DNA of 64,000 nucleotides, taken from CAZKWG01 sp964615375 (lineage in GTDB: Bacteria > Myxococcota_A > UBA796 > CAZKWG01). The position numbers and the translations under genes were made by a program. Positions 25,894 to 34,822 of the stretch are shown one piece after another. The stretch's first letter is position 1. Each line of letters opens with the position of its first letter. The DNA lies in the NCBI GenBank assembly GCA_964615375.1, contig CAZTOW010000005.1, positions 1-64,000 of the forward strand, read 5' to 3'. The notes beneath the pieces were generated by a model, which made no database searches, had not been told where the DNA came from, and saw only the letters and a program-made list of their open reading frames with translations.

Positions 25894-27027
25894 TCAGGCC
25901 GCCTGCGGCGCCCCGCTGTCCCCGCCTGACGACCTCCGCGCCGCGAGCCGCAAGAGCTGCGCCAGCTCCTTCGTCGTGTGCTCGTCCTTGAGCAGCGCCC
26001 GCACGTCGGGGTCGCGCAGGGTCTCGGCCAGTTCGGGGCTGCCCGAGACCAGCTCGCTCAGCTCGGCCAGCTCTGGCGCCACACCGGCGCGGCTGGTCAC
26101 GAGCACGCGGCCGAGCGTGCCGAGCTCGCTCAGGAAGGTCTTGCCGAGCTCCTCGCGGACCCGAAGCTGGCTCTCGTCGGCGCGGGTCTCAGCGTCATCG
26201 CGCTCTTGGACCCGCCGCGCCGCGAGGAGCTGGCCGGCGAGGTTCTCCACGAGCCGCTGGCTGCGGTCGAGCTGCTCGGACTGGTGCAGCACGGTGCGCG
26301 CCTGGAGCTCGATGATGCCGCTGTAGGTCCGCCCGACGGTGACCAGCAGCTCTTCGGTGGCCTTGCCGAGCGCGCGCCAGACGCGGGCCTCGGGGATCGT
26401 GTCAGGATCGAGGAAGACGAGCTGACCGTGGCCATCGCCGCCGAGCGCGATGGCGAAGCCGGGGGCGACCGGCGGCGGGGGCGTCGTGGCCGGAGGTGCA
26501 GGCTTGGGCGGCACGAGAGCGGGAAGCGCGAGGGCCGTTGAGGGCGCAGGCGACGACGGCGCTGGGACTGGCGGCATCGGCAGAGCGGGCTCAGACTCCT
26601 CGTCCGGCGCTGGGACACGACCCGGGCGGGTCGCCTGGAAGTTCTTGGACGTCAGGTAGCCGCCCTTCGGCTCGTAGAGGCTCAGCTTGAAGGTCTGCTG
26701 CGCGCGGTCGCCGAGCAGGCGGTCGACCTCATCGGGCAGCCAGCGGAGCAGCGCGCGGCAGAGCGTGGCGGTCTCCGCGTCGAGATCGACGTCCTCGGGC
26801 GGATCGTTCTCGGGCGCTTCCTCATCCTCCAACGTCAGGTCGTCGAGATCCTCCTCCTCATCGAGGTGCTCGGCGAGCGCCTCGGGCGTCAGATCCATGC
26901 GCGCCACCGCGCGGCGCTTCTTGCGGTTCAGTACCTCGTCGATGACGATGTATCCGAGCCTGCTTCCGCGGCGGTAGACCAGCTCGCGCAGCACCTCGAT
27001 GGGCTCGATGATCAACTCCTCGGACAT
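25894..27027 (-). CDS. Hypothetical acidic/proline-rich protein with coiled coil, 377 aa
   Basis: ATG at 27027 with GGAGGGG about six bases upstream. Residues 1-60 are a folded basic-helical segment, 55-80 is an extreme acidic run (DEEEDLDDLTLEDEEAPEND), about 140-205 is a Pro/Ala-rich linker, and about 235-340 is a long charged helix likely to be coiled coil (for example QSEQLDRSQRLVENLAGQLL). The C-terminus is basic. No catalytic motif or membrane span is visible. It lies 208 bp upstream of the toxin-like gene on the same strand and could be an adaptor or chaperone for it, but that is only positional inference. Confidence 0.65.
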   Translation of the reverse strand: MSEELIIEPIEVLRELVYRRGSRLGYIVIDEVLNRKKRRAVARMDLTPEALAEHLDEEEDLDDLTLEDEEAPENDPPEDVDLDAETATLCRALLRWLPDEVDRLLGDRAQQTFKLSLYEPKGGYLTSKNFQATRPGRVPAPDEESEPALPMPPVPAPSSPAPSTALALPALVPPKPAPPATTPPPPVAPGFAIALGGDGHGQLVFLDPDTIPEARVWRALGKATEELLVTVGRTYSGIIELQARTVLHQSEQLDRSQRLVENLAGQLLAARRVQERDDAETRADESQLRVREELGKTFLSELGTLGRVLVTSRAGVAPELAELSELVSGSPELAETLRDPDVRALLKDEHTTKELAQLLRLAARRSSGGDSGAPQAA

Positions 27028-28371
27028 GGCTCACCCCTCCTGGTACGGACGTGGTTCACGCGGTTGTCGCGATCCGAACCTACCCAACGCGGCGCGCATC
27101 GGGGCGTGTATTCGCTTGCCGCACTGGTGATTCGATTTGTTTCGTCGCGGAGGATCGGGCAGACGCGCCGTGCGCCGCCGAGGGTTTGGTTTGGGTGACC
27201 GGCGGAGGGTCGTAACTGTTTCCGTGCGCAGGACGGAACAGGAGTCGTGGGGTTGCGAGGCGTGCTTCGAGGTCTGGCACGAGCCGCGCTTCGACGACGG
27301 CTGACGAAGGCGGCCTCTTGCACGGGAGGGCAGGGGTGGCGCGACGTCGCAGCGGGGCCCGAGGTGCCGGCCCTGTGCTCGGTCTCCATCGCCCGGCTCC
27401 CGGGCAGCCGCTCTGACGGGCCTGCGCGCAGGGCTACAGGTCGTGCTCAGGCCGAGCCGCCGTGCCACTGCCGTCTCACATCGGCGCGACATCCGGTAAG
27501 TCGTCGGCACCTCGCGCGAAAAGTACGGTTGGTCGTACTTCGGCAGTGCCCCGGAAGTGAGACGGGAGCGCGGTGGGACGGCAGCGGCACGGGAGTGGCC
27601 CTGGAGCAGCTCAGCAGCAGACCGCAAGCGCGGCGGCTGGTCGAGCGGCGGCACGCCCGCGTCGAGCGCGGCGTGTGGGCTCTGCCTCGGGCCGGCAGCG
27701 CGGCGCTCACGGCGGCTGTCGCCCTCCCATGCCCCAGCAACGCTCCGCTCAACGCGCGCCTCGACGCCTTGGACGCGCTCGGAGGCCGCAGACCACGCTC
27801 ACCGCGCTCCGTGACGGGCCTGATCACCGCGCTCACCAGCTCACGCAACGCGGTGCTCAATGCGGATCGCAAGCTGCTCAACGCGGTCGGTGTCGGGTAC
27901 AACGCGCCCCTCAACGCGCGCGTCGCGGTCTCCGATGCGCGGCGCGACGGGCACAACGCGGTCGACGACGGGCTCAACGCGCTGCTCAACGCGGATCGAG
28001 ACCGGCCCAACGCGGTCGCCATGGGCTACAACGCGCCCCCAACGCACCCGGCGTGACCCTCAACGCGCAGAGCGACGCGCACAGCGCGGTCAGCCCCAGG
28101 GGGCAACGCGCTGCCCGCCGCATCGGCCTGCTCCTCAACGCGCCTCTGGTGAGACCTGCCAGAGACATTCACTCGGCCGATGCGGGGCTGTCACGAGGTG
28201 CCACTCGTACAGGACTGCCAGCTCGGGATCGCGTAGGTCGAACGCCTACAATGCGCCAGTCGCGCCCGTGTTGGATGCGCGTTCTCAGCGCAGCCGCGCT
28301 CGCGCCACACCGCTCGATGCGCCAACCCCTCCCCGACCCGTGTCGCGGCCTCCTCTCGCGAATTGATCAGG
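27028..28371. other. Gene-poor 1.3-kb region containing an 18-residue-periodic repeat
   Basis: From 27028 to about 27730 the reading frames are open because of high GC but show no domain or codon signal that I trust. From about 27739 to 28142 the sequence is a 54-bp periodic repeat (separate entry). The frame that reads the repeat best opens at 27247 and ends at 28056, where a one-base slip occurs. 28143-28371 shows nothing definite before the regulatory element of the XRE gene. Confidence 0.5.
27739..28142 (+). repeat. 54-bp / 18-codon tandem repeat built on AACGCG
   Basis: AACGCG or a one- or two-base variant recurs at 27739, 27751, 27772, 27847, 27859, 27880, 27901, 27913, 27934, 27955, 27976, 27988, 28009, 28030, 28041, 28062, 28083, 28105 and 28137, with spacings of mostly 12, 21 and 21 bases (sum 54). 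In the plus frame this reads as 18-residue units such as NAVLNADRKLLNAVGVGY and NALLNADRDRPNAVAMGY. One unit is cut to seven residues (NAVDDGL). At 28041 the spacing drops by one base, and the motif continues in another frame (LNAQSDAHSAV). This looks like a decayed repeat-protein gene; the start and full extent of that gene are not clear. Confidence 0.65.
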
Positions 28372-28414
28372 AAGGACTTAGGTCCTTGCTTTTCGTGATG
28401 CGGACATTTTTTGG
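28372..28414 (+). promoter_or_regulatory. Conserved palindromic element upstream of XRE regulator, copy 1
   Basis: AAGGAC-TTAG-GTCCTT (28372-28387) is a perfect 6-bp inverted repeat, followed by TTTTCGTGATGCGGACATTT. The same arrangement is found at 34823-34864 ahead of the paralogous regulator gene: GGACTTAGGTCC, then TTTTCG, then GCGGACATTTT and TGG. Conservation in otherwise unrelated upstream DNA argues for an operator and promoter bound by the regulators themselves. Confidence 0.65.
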
Positions 28415-28495
28415 CCTTGTGCTCTGGACGAGATCGTGCTTTGGCGCGATCCTGTTCGCGCACCCTACCCGCCCACGACGCACCTGGAGCTCACC

Positions 28496-29041
28496 ATGGT
28501 CACGGCCCCTGCCCGCTCTGCCCCGTCGCCTCGCCCCCAGCACAGCCTGGTCTCCGCGGACGGCCACGCCTGGATCTGGCGCTTCAGCGAAGGGTTCGGG
28601 GCGTGGCTCCGCGATCTGCGGACGACCCATGGCCTCACACTGCGCGAGGTGGCAAAGGTTCTTGGCATCTCGTTCACGCGACTCCACAAGCTGGAGACCG
28701 GCGGCCGGGTCAGGCCACCGTCGATGGAGGTGCTCGCGCGCGCTGCAACGCTGTTCGGGCTCCCCTACGAGCAGGTCCTCGCCCGCGCGGGGTTCAAGAT
28801 GGAGGTCCCTGACGAGCTCCGCGACGCGGCGCGCTGCGACGAAGCCTTCTCGGCCCTGGCGCTGCACCCGGCGCTCCGGCCCGCCTGCATGGACGAGCGT
28901 TGGGCCGAGGCGTTCTCCCGGCTCCAGAAGGCCCAGTGGATCCAGTTCGCCCAGAACCTGGAGGCCCATGTGCTGGGTGGCGGAGCGCGCATCGCGGACC
29001 TGATGCGCGCTGCGGACGTGGAGATTCCGAAGCTGCGCTGA
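28496..29041 (+). CDS. XRE-family helix-turn-helix regulator, copy 1
   Basis: I use ATG 28496, with GGAG six to seven bases upstream, rather than the open frame to 28436. The 181-residue protein has an XRE/Cro-type HTH at about residues 40-105 (WLRDLRTTHGLTLREVAKVL then LGISFTRLHKLETGGRVRPP). A C-terminal helical domain follows, with a conserved block (ALHPALRPACMDERWAEAFS). It is paralogous to the protein encoded at 34949-35500 over its whole length, and both share the upstream palindromic element, so autoregulation or cross-regulation is likely. Confidence 0.85.
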   Translation: MVTAPARSAPSPRPQHSLVSADGHAWIWRFSEGFGAWLRDLRTTHGLTLREVAKVLGISFTRLHKLETGGRVRPPSMEVLARAATLFGLPYEQVLARAGFKMEVPDELRDAARCDEAFSALALHPALRPACMDERWAEAFSRLQKAQWIQFAQNLEAHVLGGGARIADLMRAADVEIPKLR

Positions 29042-29104
29042 CCGCGAGGGCACCCGCACCACGGCCATCGAGCGGTGCTATCCTCGTGTCCGGGGGGTAC
29101 GGAC

Positions 29105-29806
29105 ATGCCAGTGCTTGCCGATCTGGCCGAGGGCCAACCAGGCTGGGTCCATCCAGGGGCCGCGCCGCTCGCCGCCGAGCATGCCAGCCTCGGTGGGGGC
29201 CTCGTCAACGTCACCGAGACGTACTTCGGCATCGCCTCGGGAGAATTCCGCTTTCAGGAGTCGGCCGGCGCGCTCGCCCGAGGCACCTGGGCCCCCGTCG
29301 ACCGGCTGCTCGTGACCGGCGCGGGCGGCGTGCTGCTGCTCGACCTGGAGTACCCGATCCCCTTCGGCGTGCTCGGGCTGCGCTGGAACCTGATCGAGGG
29401 AGAACGCTGGAACCTCGGCCTCTTCGCCGACGGAGGCGTCGGCCCGCGCCCGCAGTGGGCGGTCGCCGCGGGCGTCATGGTGGAGGGCGGCGGCGAGCGC
29501 GTGCGCGTGGACGCCTCGATCCCGCTGACCGCGCTGTGGCGCGGACCCACGGCGAAGTGTGGGAGCTGCGACCCTTGGGACAACTACGCCTTCTTCCCGC
29601 CCTGGCACGCGCCGCTGCTCGGGGAAGCCGGCGTCTCGATCGCGCTCGGCGAGCAGGACGCGATCCGGCTCGGCTCGGTATCCATGCTGCCCAACCTGCG
29701 TTGGCGGCACGCATGGGAGGACTGGTATCTGGACAGCGCACTGGGGATCGCGCCGGGCTACCGCTTCTCTGAGGTGTTGCTCGTCGAGGGCGGGAGGCGC
29801 TGGTAG
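29105..29806 (+). CDS. Hypothetical beta-rich protein, 233 aa
   Basis: ATG 29105 follows GGGGGG by seven bases; an upstream frame start at 29075 is possible. The protein is built of alternating hydrophobic strands rich in Gly, Trp and aromatic residues (GLRWNLIEGERWNLGLFADG, VRVDASIPLTALW), like an outer-membrane or lipocalin-type barrel, but no signal peptide is visible at this start. It follows the XRE gene by 63 bases on the same strand. The family is not recognised. Confidence 0.6.
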   Translation: MPVLADLAEGQPGWVHPGAAPLAAEHASLGGGLVNVTETYFGIASGEFRFQESAGALARGTWAPVDRLLVTGAGGVLLLDLEYPIPFGVLGLRWNLIEGERWNLGLFADGGVGPRPQWAVAAGVMVEGGGERVRVDASIPLTALWRGPTAKCGSCDPWDNYAFFPPWHAPLLGEAGVSIALGEQDAIRLGSVSMLPNLRWRHAWEDWYLDSALGIAPGYRFSEVLLVEGGRRW

Positions 29807-29863
29807 GCACCAGGGGAGCCCGGCAGCCGTTCGTTCTCTCGATCCTACCCTCTGCGACAAAGA

Positions 29864-30331
29864 TCAAGGGCGAACGGCCTGCTGAATCCACGCCCACGCA
29901 GTGACGACTCTCGGCAACCAGGTGACGGCGATCTCGCCTATCTCCGCCACGGACTTGCCCCTGGTCAGTCCCTCCCGGATCGCCTCGACCGCTCGGCTCG
30001 TCGTGGCCAACGACTCGTACACACGCTCCACGCTCTCAAGCGCGGTCACGGCCCGCGCCACTCGGGCTTTCCGTATGGCCTCGTCGCACTCGGATGAGAC
30101 TGCATTTTCGAGCGCCTGCGCCTGTTCGTCGCTCAGGTCGGGTGGACGCATCACCGCAGCATCAGCGCCCCGCCGATGGGTGAAGAAGGAGTGCCCCCTT
30201 GCGAAACTGAGCTCGCGCCTGAAGACGACCCCCTCGCAGATCGCCTTCCAGTCGAAATCATGCTGGGTCACCGGCTCGGAGACGTGGATAGTGAGGATCA
30301 TCGCGTTCAGCAGGCACCTCTCGGCGCCCAT
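29864..30331 (-). CDS. Hypothetical helical protein, 155 aa
   Basis: The frame is open to 30778, but that extension overlaps the divergent gene at 30564; ATG at 30331 or 30301 is the reasonable start, and neither has a strong ribosome site. The protein has a short beta N-terminus (MILTIHVSEPVTQHDFDWKA) and then long helices (DEQAQALENAVSSECDEAIR, ALESVERVYESLATTSRAVE), ending in a hydrophobic helix (VTWLPRVVTAWAWIQQAV). It resembles small effector-associated or toxin-antitoxin helical proteins only in general character. Confidence 0.5.
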   Translation of the reverse strand: MGAERCLLNAMILTIHVSEPVTQHDFDWKAICEGVVFRRELSFARGHSFFTHRRGADAAVMRPPDLSDEQAQALENAVSSECDEAIRKARVARAVTALESVERVYESLATTSRAVEAIREGLTRGKSVAEIGEIAVTWLPRVVTAWAWIQQAVRP

Positions 30332-30563
30332 ATAGCGAAGGCAATGGGTGATGTCAGGTCCGAGCCAGCGCAGTCGCGACCCGCGAAGGCCCCCTCCGGT
30401 CCTGATTTCCGCCGCGCTCCAGCCAGTGTCGCTGGACCGATGCGCTCGGACGCGTTCTACATGAGCGAAGACGCCGTCCGCGCCCGACGGGATCGACAGG
30501 GATTGGCGACGTTGAAGCTGAGTATGCGGATCATCCGGCGCTGCGCTGATGTAGAATTGTCTC

Positions 30564-31577
30564 ATGTCCACCCCCATCCCCCTGCGCCGCCGCCGCTCCG
30601 ACCTCGACGCCACCGACCCCGAGGCCGTGCGCGAGGCCATCCTCGAAGAGGTCCAGAACGAGATCGTCCTCGCGGGCGAGCCCCGCCCCAGGATCGTGCT
30701 CGTCGGCGACGAGTTCACCGAGACGCTCGACCTCACCACCGTCTCCAGGTCCGACCCGGGCGCGGACATCGGCGCCACGTTCCAGGCCCTCGCTGAGCGC
30801 CCAGGCGTAGAGCACCGGATCCTGATCTTCCGCCTCCAATTCTCGGACGGCCAGCGCGACCATCAGGCGGCGATGGTCGTCCACGTCCACGACGACGAGC
30901 TGCTGGGCGCCATCCTCATGTACCAGACCGACCCGCGCACGGGCCTCGGCCAGCCCGACGCCGCGTGGCGCGTCGGTGATCGCGAGGGACTCGGCCCCTT
31001 CTGGCAGGCGGTACAACCCCTGGTGGAGCCAGCCCCCGACGGTCGCCCCGCCATCGTCGTCCCCGCAGGGCGCCCCGCGCCGGAGCTCTACGCCTGCTTC
31101 GGCGAGATCCCGCCCGACAAGCCGCTGCCGGAGAACGTCCAGCAGCTCGCCGACCTCGCCGGGCTCATTTCGCGCAACCGCATCCTGGCCGAGGGTCTGA
31201 AGGGACCGCAGGTCGTGCGCTTCGCCGGACGCGTCTGGGAGGCGTACATGCTGGGCGCGGATCTCCCGTCCGACCTCGACGACATGATCCGCTACCTCTG
31301 CGCGCGCGACCCGAAGGCGGACGGCGTGGCGCTGCTCCAGATCGCGCTGTTCCCAAGCGAGGGGCCGCCGCAGCCGGGCCTCCAGATCGTGGCGGAGCAG
31401 GCCGGTCGGCGCTTCGAGCTCTGGGGCTTTCTGGAGTTCCCCGAGGGACCATCGGGCAAGAAGCAGCTCGGACGCGCTGTCGGCCGCGAGGTCCAGCACC
31501 CGGGCGAGGGCGACGGCTGGCTCGGCGTGGACGTGGACCTCGGCTGGGAGCTGACGCCGCTCGGGGGCGTGGAGTGA
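30564..31577 (+). CDS. Hypothetical protein, 337 aa
   Basis: ATG start; no clear ribosome site. The product is soluble with mixed alpha/beta character: a basic N-terminus (PIPLRRRRSDLDATDPEAVR), a beta segment (PRIVLVGDEFTETLDLTTVS), and a His/Asp-rich strand (AAMVVHVHDDELLGAILMYQ). A C-terminal half follows that could be a second domain. No catalytic motif is recognised. It lies 22 bases ahead of the histidine phosphatase gene on the same strand and is probably co-transcribed with it. Confidence 0.65.
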   Translation: MSTPIPLRRRRSDLDATDPEAVREAILEEVQNEIVLAGEPRPRIVLVGDEFTETLDLTTVSRSDPGADIGATFQALAERPGVEHRILIFRLQFSDGQRDHQAAMVVHVHDDELLGAILMYQTDPRTGLGQPDAAWRVGDREGLGPFWQAVQPLVEPAPDGRPAIVVPAGRPAPELYACFGEIPPDKPLPENVQQLADLAGLISRNRILAEGLKGPQVVRFAGRVWEAYMLGADLPSDLDDMIRYLCARDPKADGVALLQIALFPSEGPPQPGLQIVAEQAGRRFELWGFLEFPEGPSGKKQLGRAVGREVQHPGEGDGWLGVDVDLGWELTPLGGVE

Positions 31578-31599
31578 CCACGACGGACGCAGGTGACCG

Positions 31600-32124
31600 A
31601 TGTCGTTCCTGCTGATCCGACATGCGGAGGCCACGGGTCAGGCCCCCGAGGCGCCGCTCTCCGCGCGAGGCCACGCGGACGCGGTCACGCTTGGGGAGAG
31701 GCTGTGCGCGCTCGGCGTCTCCCGCGTGGTTTCGAGCCCGTACCGCCGGGCGCTGGAGACGGTCGCGCCCTTCGCGACGTCGGCGGGCCTCCCCATCCTG
31801 GAAGATCCGCGACTGGTGGAGTTCAAGCTGGCAGGTGTGTCCCGACCGGACTGGCGTGAGGATCTTCGCCGAGCCTTCGGGGATCCCGAGCTCGCGCTGC
31901 CGGGAGGCGAGTCGGTCCTCGCGGCGCGCTCCAGGGCGAACGCGGCGATAGACCAGGCGCTCGCAGAGGCACCCGGGCGGGTCGCGATCTGCACGCACGG
32001 CGCCCTGGCCGCGATCCTGCTCGGCGCCTTCGACGACCGGGCGGGCTTCGAGATCTGGGCCGCGCTGCGCACGCCGGACCTGTTCGAGGTGGGCATCACC
32101 GGCTTCGAGCGCATCATCGGGTAG
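31600..32124 (+). CDS. Histidine phosphatase (phosphoglycerate mutase-like) family protein
   Basis: ATG with AGGTG five bases upstream; 174 residues. The catalytic phospho-acceptor motif is RHAEATGQ at residues 7-14, the second arginine lies in SSPYRRALETV, the acidic residue is in FKLAGVSRP or nearby, and the second histidine is in CTHG near residue 134. Length and motifs match small phosphatases of the SixA/GpmB/CobC type; the substrate cannot be read from sequence. It converges with the next gene with only nine bases between stops. Confidence 0.85.
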   Translation: MSFLLIRHAEATGQAPEAPLSARGHADAVTLGERLCALGVSRVVSSPYRRALETVAPFATSAGLPILEDPRLVEFKLAGVSRPDWREDLRRAFGDPELALPGGESVLAARSRANAAIDQALAEAPGRVAICTHGALAAILLGAFDDRAGFEIWAALRTPDLFEVGITGFERIIG

Positions 32125-32133
32125 AACTCAGAG

Positions 32134-32577
32134 TCAGTCGCGCCGCGCGTTGACCAGCGTCGCGGTGTCGCCCACGAACTGCACGTTGGCGATCCACGCG
32201 CGATCCACGTTCTTCCTATCGTTCACGGTGATCTCGAAGCCCCAGTCCGAGGGCGAGCTCTCCGGCTGGAACGCGATCTGCTGGACGAAGGCGCCGCCGC
32301 GCAGCTCCTCGACGCTCGCGTAGCCGAGCTTCTTCAACCCTTGGAGCTTCGCGAGCGCGACCGCGAGCAGCTCGCCCGAGCGCCCACGGATCAACTCGAA
32401 GCTCGCGCGTTGCTTGTCGGTGGGGCCCTCCAGATCCGCGAACACCGTCAACGTGACGGCCTGGCCTTCGAGGACGTACTCCCCCTTCCAATACCCGTGC
32501 TCGTTGAAGCGGATCGGCCCGAAGCTGGGGTCGCGCTGGCCGAACAGGCTGGCGAAGGCTTTCCGCAGGAACCGCAT
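32134..32577 (-). CDS. Hypothetical protein, 147 aa
   Basis: ATG 32577 has GAGG eight bases upstream; the frame continues to 32925 but only as overlap with the neighbouring gene. After a basic helix (MRFLRKAFASLFGQRDPSFG) the protein has strands (FNEHGYWKGEYVLEGQAVTL) and a helix (LLAVALAKLQGLKKLGYAS), with a Trp-rich C-terminal strand. This fold pattern resembles several small immunity-type families, but I cannot assign one. Confidence 0.6.
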   Translation of the reverse strand: MRFLRKAFASLFGQRDPSFGPIRFNEHGYWKGEYVLEGQAVTLTVFADLEGPTDKQRASFELIRGRSGELLAVALAKLQGLKKLGYASVEELRGGAFVQQIAFQPESSPSDWGFEITVNDRKNVDRAWIANVQFVGDTATLVNARRD

Positions 32578-32711
32578 GACCGAGCCTCGAATAGGGACGC
32601 CGCGCCGTATCACGGGCGCCCCATCGCTGGAATAGAAGCCAACTCTGGAGGAGTGATGACGACGAGGATCTCCCTGGTCCTGCTGCTCAGTAGCGTTCGC
32701 GCCGCTCATCG

Positions 32712-33191
32712 CTACGTGCGTGGGCGCGCTGTCGCCGTCCAGCGGCTCGTGGTGCGCCGTGGGCAGGCAAGCACGACGCCCGCCTGGTCCTCGACCCGGA
32801 TCTCCTCGGACTCGTCCCAGCCCCAGCTCGCGTGGATCACCGCGATGGCCATGGCGACGCGGATCCTGGCCTCGTCGCTGCCGGCCGGCGTGAGCGGGCT
32901 CTGTCGGGACCAGCCGGTGTCCCACTCGTCCACCAGCGAGATCAGCGCGTCCGTCCCGAAGCGCGCGCGCAGCGCCTGGAGCGCAATGGCCTGCTGCTCA
33001 GGAGGGCGCGAGGGATACGCCTTGCAGATCACGACCAGCGCGCGATCCACCCAGCACTCCGCCACCTGGAAGTCCGGCCTCAACCCGTCGAACCCGTCGG
33101 GCTTCGGATCGCCGAGCCACCAGCGAAAGCAGACGCCTCGGGCCACGTCCACCCACCACATCGCCGGGATCTCGACCGGGACCGGCTCCAT
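32712..33191 (-). CDS. Hypothetical protein, 159 aa
   Basis: ATG at 33191 with a weak AGTGGT site. The protein has a Trp-rich N-terminus (AMWWVDVARGVCFRWWLGD), a helical centre (QQAIALQALRARFGTDALIS) and a short low-complexity C-terminus. It is co-directional with the genes on both sides and has no recognised domain. Codon use is like that of its neighbours, which supports a real gene. Confidence 0.5.
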   Translation of the reverse strand: MEPVPVEIPAMWWVDVARGVCFRWWLGDPKPDGFDGLRPDFQVAECWVDRALVVICKAYPSRPPEQQAIALQALRARFGTDALISLVDEWDTGWSRQSPLTPAGSDEARIRVAMAIAVIHASWGWDESEEIRVEDQAGVVLACPRRTTSRWTATARPRT

Positions 33192-33247
33192 GGACCACTC
33201 ATACCCTGCGGCTGGCTGATCCTCTCGGGGGCCAGGCCCTCAAGCGA

Positions 33248-33697
33248 TCAGTGCCAGGCCGTCCACGCCCTCACCACCGAGCCGGCGAGCATCCAGACGA
33301 TGATCCCGTAGCAGGGGAAGGTGACGAAGGCGACGCGCCGGGGTTGCATCTGCTCGATGCGTGGACCGAGCAGGAACGGGTAGATGGCGCGCAGCGCGAC
33401 GTAGGCGCAGCCGAGGCTCGCGGCGACCCCCGGCGAGACGAAGAGCGCGTACATCCACATCGACACCAGGAAGGGCACCATCTGCTCGTGTGTGTTCTGC
33501 ACGGCGCGGTCGGCCTTGAGCATCTCTGGATCGAAGGACCGGTAGCGGTCGAACACCTGGCCGCGCGCGGCGTACTCACGGCGAAGCCGGTACTTCGTGC
33601 GGGTCTGGAGCCCGAACAGCAAGGCGTACCAGAGCAAGAAGTACAGCGCGGTGACGGTGATGGGGCCGCGCAGCGCGGCGACGTCGTTGTAGGACAC
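33248..33697 (-). CDS. MAPEG-family membrane protein
   Basis: The 149-residue protein has about four hydrophobic spans. It carries the family signature region RSFDPEMLKADRAVQNTHEQ followed by MVPFLVSMWMYALFVSPG and AYVALRAIYPFLLGPRIEQM. MAPEG proteins are four-helix membrane proteins related to glutathione-dependent enzymes of eicosanoid metabolism; the bacterial role is poorly defined. The start at 33697 fits the family length. Confidence 0.85.
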   Translation of the reverse strand: MSYNDVAALRGPITVTALYFLLWYALLFGLQTRTKYRLRREYAARGQVFDRYRSFDPEMLKADRAVQNTHEQMVPFLVSMWMYALFVSPGVAASLGCAYVALRAIYPFLLGPRIEQMQPRRVAFVTFPCYGIIVWMLAGSVVRAWTAWH

Positions 33698-33743
33698 GCG
33701 GATCTCCTGTCGTCACGCCGGCGCCCGGCTGGCTGCGAACCAT

Positions 33744-34742
33744 TCACCCCCCGCCATGGCGGCCTCTCGGGATCGGACCATAATGGGGGTTGTAGCATCC
33801 CTCGGGGGCGATGGGCTCGCCCAGCTCGACGCGGACGATGCCGCCGTCCTCGAAGAAGCCATGGGCGACGCTGACCACCCTCCGGCGGTAGATGTCGAGC
33901 ACGTTGACCGAGTCCTCGCCCTCCCTGGGAAGCTCCGCGACCTGGCGGACGACCAGCGAGAGGCCAGGAGCCGTGAAGAGCACGTCCCACACCAGGATCT
34001 CGCGGATCCTCGGGGCGTGCTTCGCGACGGCGTCGAGGAGCTCCTTCCTGGCCTCCGCCTCGCCCGGCGAGTTGCCGCCGGTGTGTCCTTCGGCCGTCGG
34101 CGCTTTCATCGCCGAGAACCTCCAGACCTTCGGGTCAGTGCGCCAGCAAGTCCCGATGACCGTCCCATCTGGTGAGCCCATCGGCACGCCGTCCGGGTCG
34201 TAGACAACGGCGATCAGGTCGATTCCACCAGAGCCCTTGCGTGCTCGCCACCGGGCGTCGCTGAGGAGGCCGTCTCGTCCGTCCGCCAGGAACACGGGAA
34301 CAGTGGGCGTGCGCGCCCTGGCGATCCCTCCCCATCTGGCTTCCAGTGCGGCCCTGGAGTCGCCGTCGATCTTCTGCGGCGCTGGGGGCACCAGCAAACC
34401 TCCAGGTGTCTCCACGTCGAGGGAGCGCTCGATCTGCCGAGGCGGAGGAGGCGGAGCGAAGTCCTTGATCCACAGGCTTGCGACGGGGACGATGTCCGCC
34501 GCTCGCCTACGGCGGGCCTGGACCAGCGCGGCGAAGAACGGCTCGTCGAGCATGCCGCGCGCACCCAGCGCGACGACGGCGAGGTGTGCGAACTCGTTGA
34601 TGGGCGCGCTCGGACCTGGGATGGACTCCAGGATGTCGCGGCCGTCCTCGTGGCGGTGGAGGAAGCGATGCAGCTCCCCGGGGAGCGGGAACAGGCTCCT
34701 GAGCAGGTCTTCGAGCTGAGCATCCCTGGTCGTCATCGCCAT
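33744..34742 (-). CDS. EAD1-like effector-associated (death-like) domain protein
   Basis: ATG at 34742 (or 34736) follows a GGGATAGG site. Residues about 8-85 match the pattern of effector-associated domain 1: LEDLLRSLFPLPGELHRFLH, then a GxDILExIPGP-like segment, then FAHLAVVALGARGMLDEPFF and ALVQARRRRAADI. EADs are small helical adaptor domains that recruit effectors such as caspase-like proteases and STAND NTPases in bacterial conflict systems. A proline-rich linker near 110 leads to a C-terminal domain of about 210 residues with mixed strands that I cannot identify; it contains a Gly/Arg-rich tail. No partner bearing a second copy of this domain is obvious in the window. Confidence 0.75.
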   Translation of the reverse strand: MAMTTRDAQLEDLLRSLFPLPGELHRFLHRHEDGRDILESIPGPSAPINEFAHLAVVALGARGMLDEPFFAALVQARRRRAADIVPVASLWIKDFAPPPPPRQIERSLDVETPGGLLVPPAPQKIDGDSRAALEARWGGIARARTPTVPVFLADGRDGLLSDARWRARKGSGGIDLIAVVYDPDGVPMGSPDGTVIGTCWRTDPKVWRFSAMKAPTAEGHTGGNSPGEAEARKELLDAVAKHAPRIREILVWDVLFTAPGLSLVVRQVAELPREGEDSVNVLDIYRRRVVSVAHGFFEDGGIVRVELGEPIAPEGCYNPHYGPIPRGRHGGG

Positions 34743-34822
34743 GACCTATCCCTGCATCGCCACCCCGGCAGCCCGCGCGCCACGCCCCTGTCCAGAAGGG
34801 TCATTCGCGAACAATTGGCCTC

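Noticed and set aside
27739..28142. CRISPR array
   Set aside because: Conserved words are only six bases, and spacing is codon-phased at 12 and 21 bases, not a constant spacer/repeat pattern.
27573..29003. 476-codon plus-strand frame running through the tandem repeat and the XRE gene
   Set aside because: Reads the repeat as Gln/Arg-Gly low complexity and overlaps the well-supported XRE gene in another frame.
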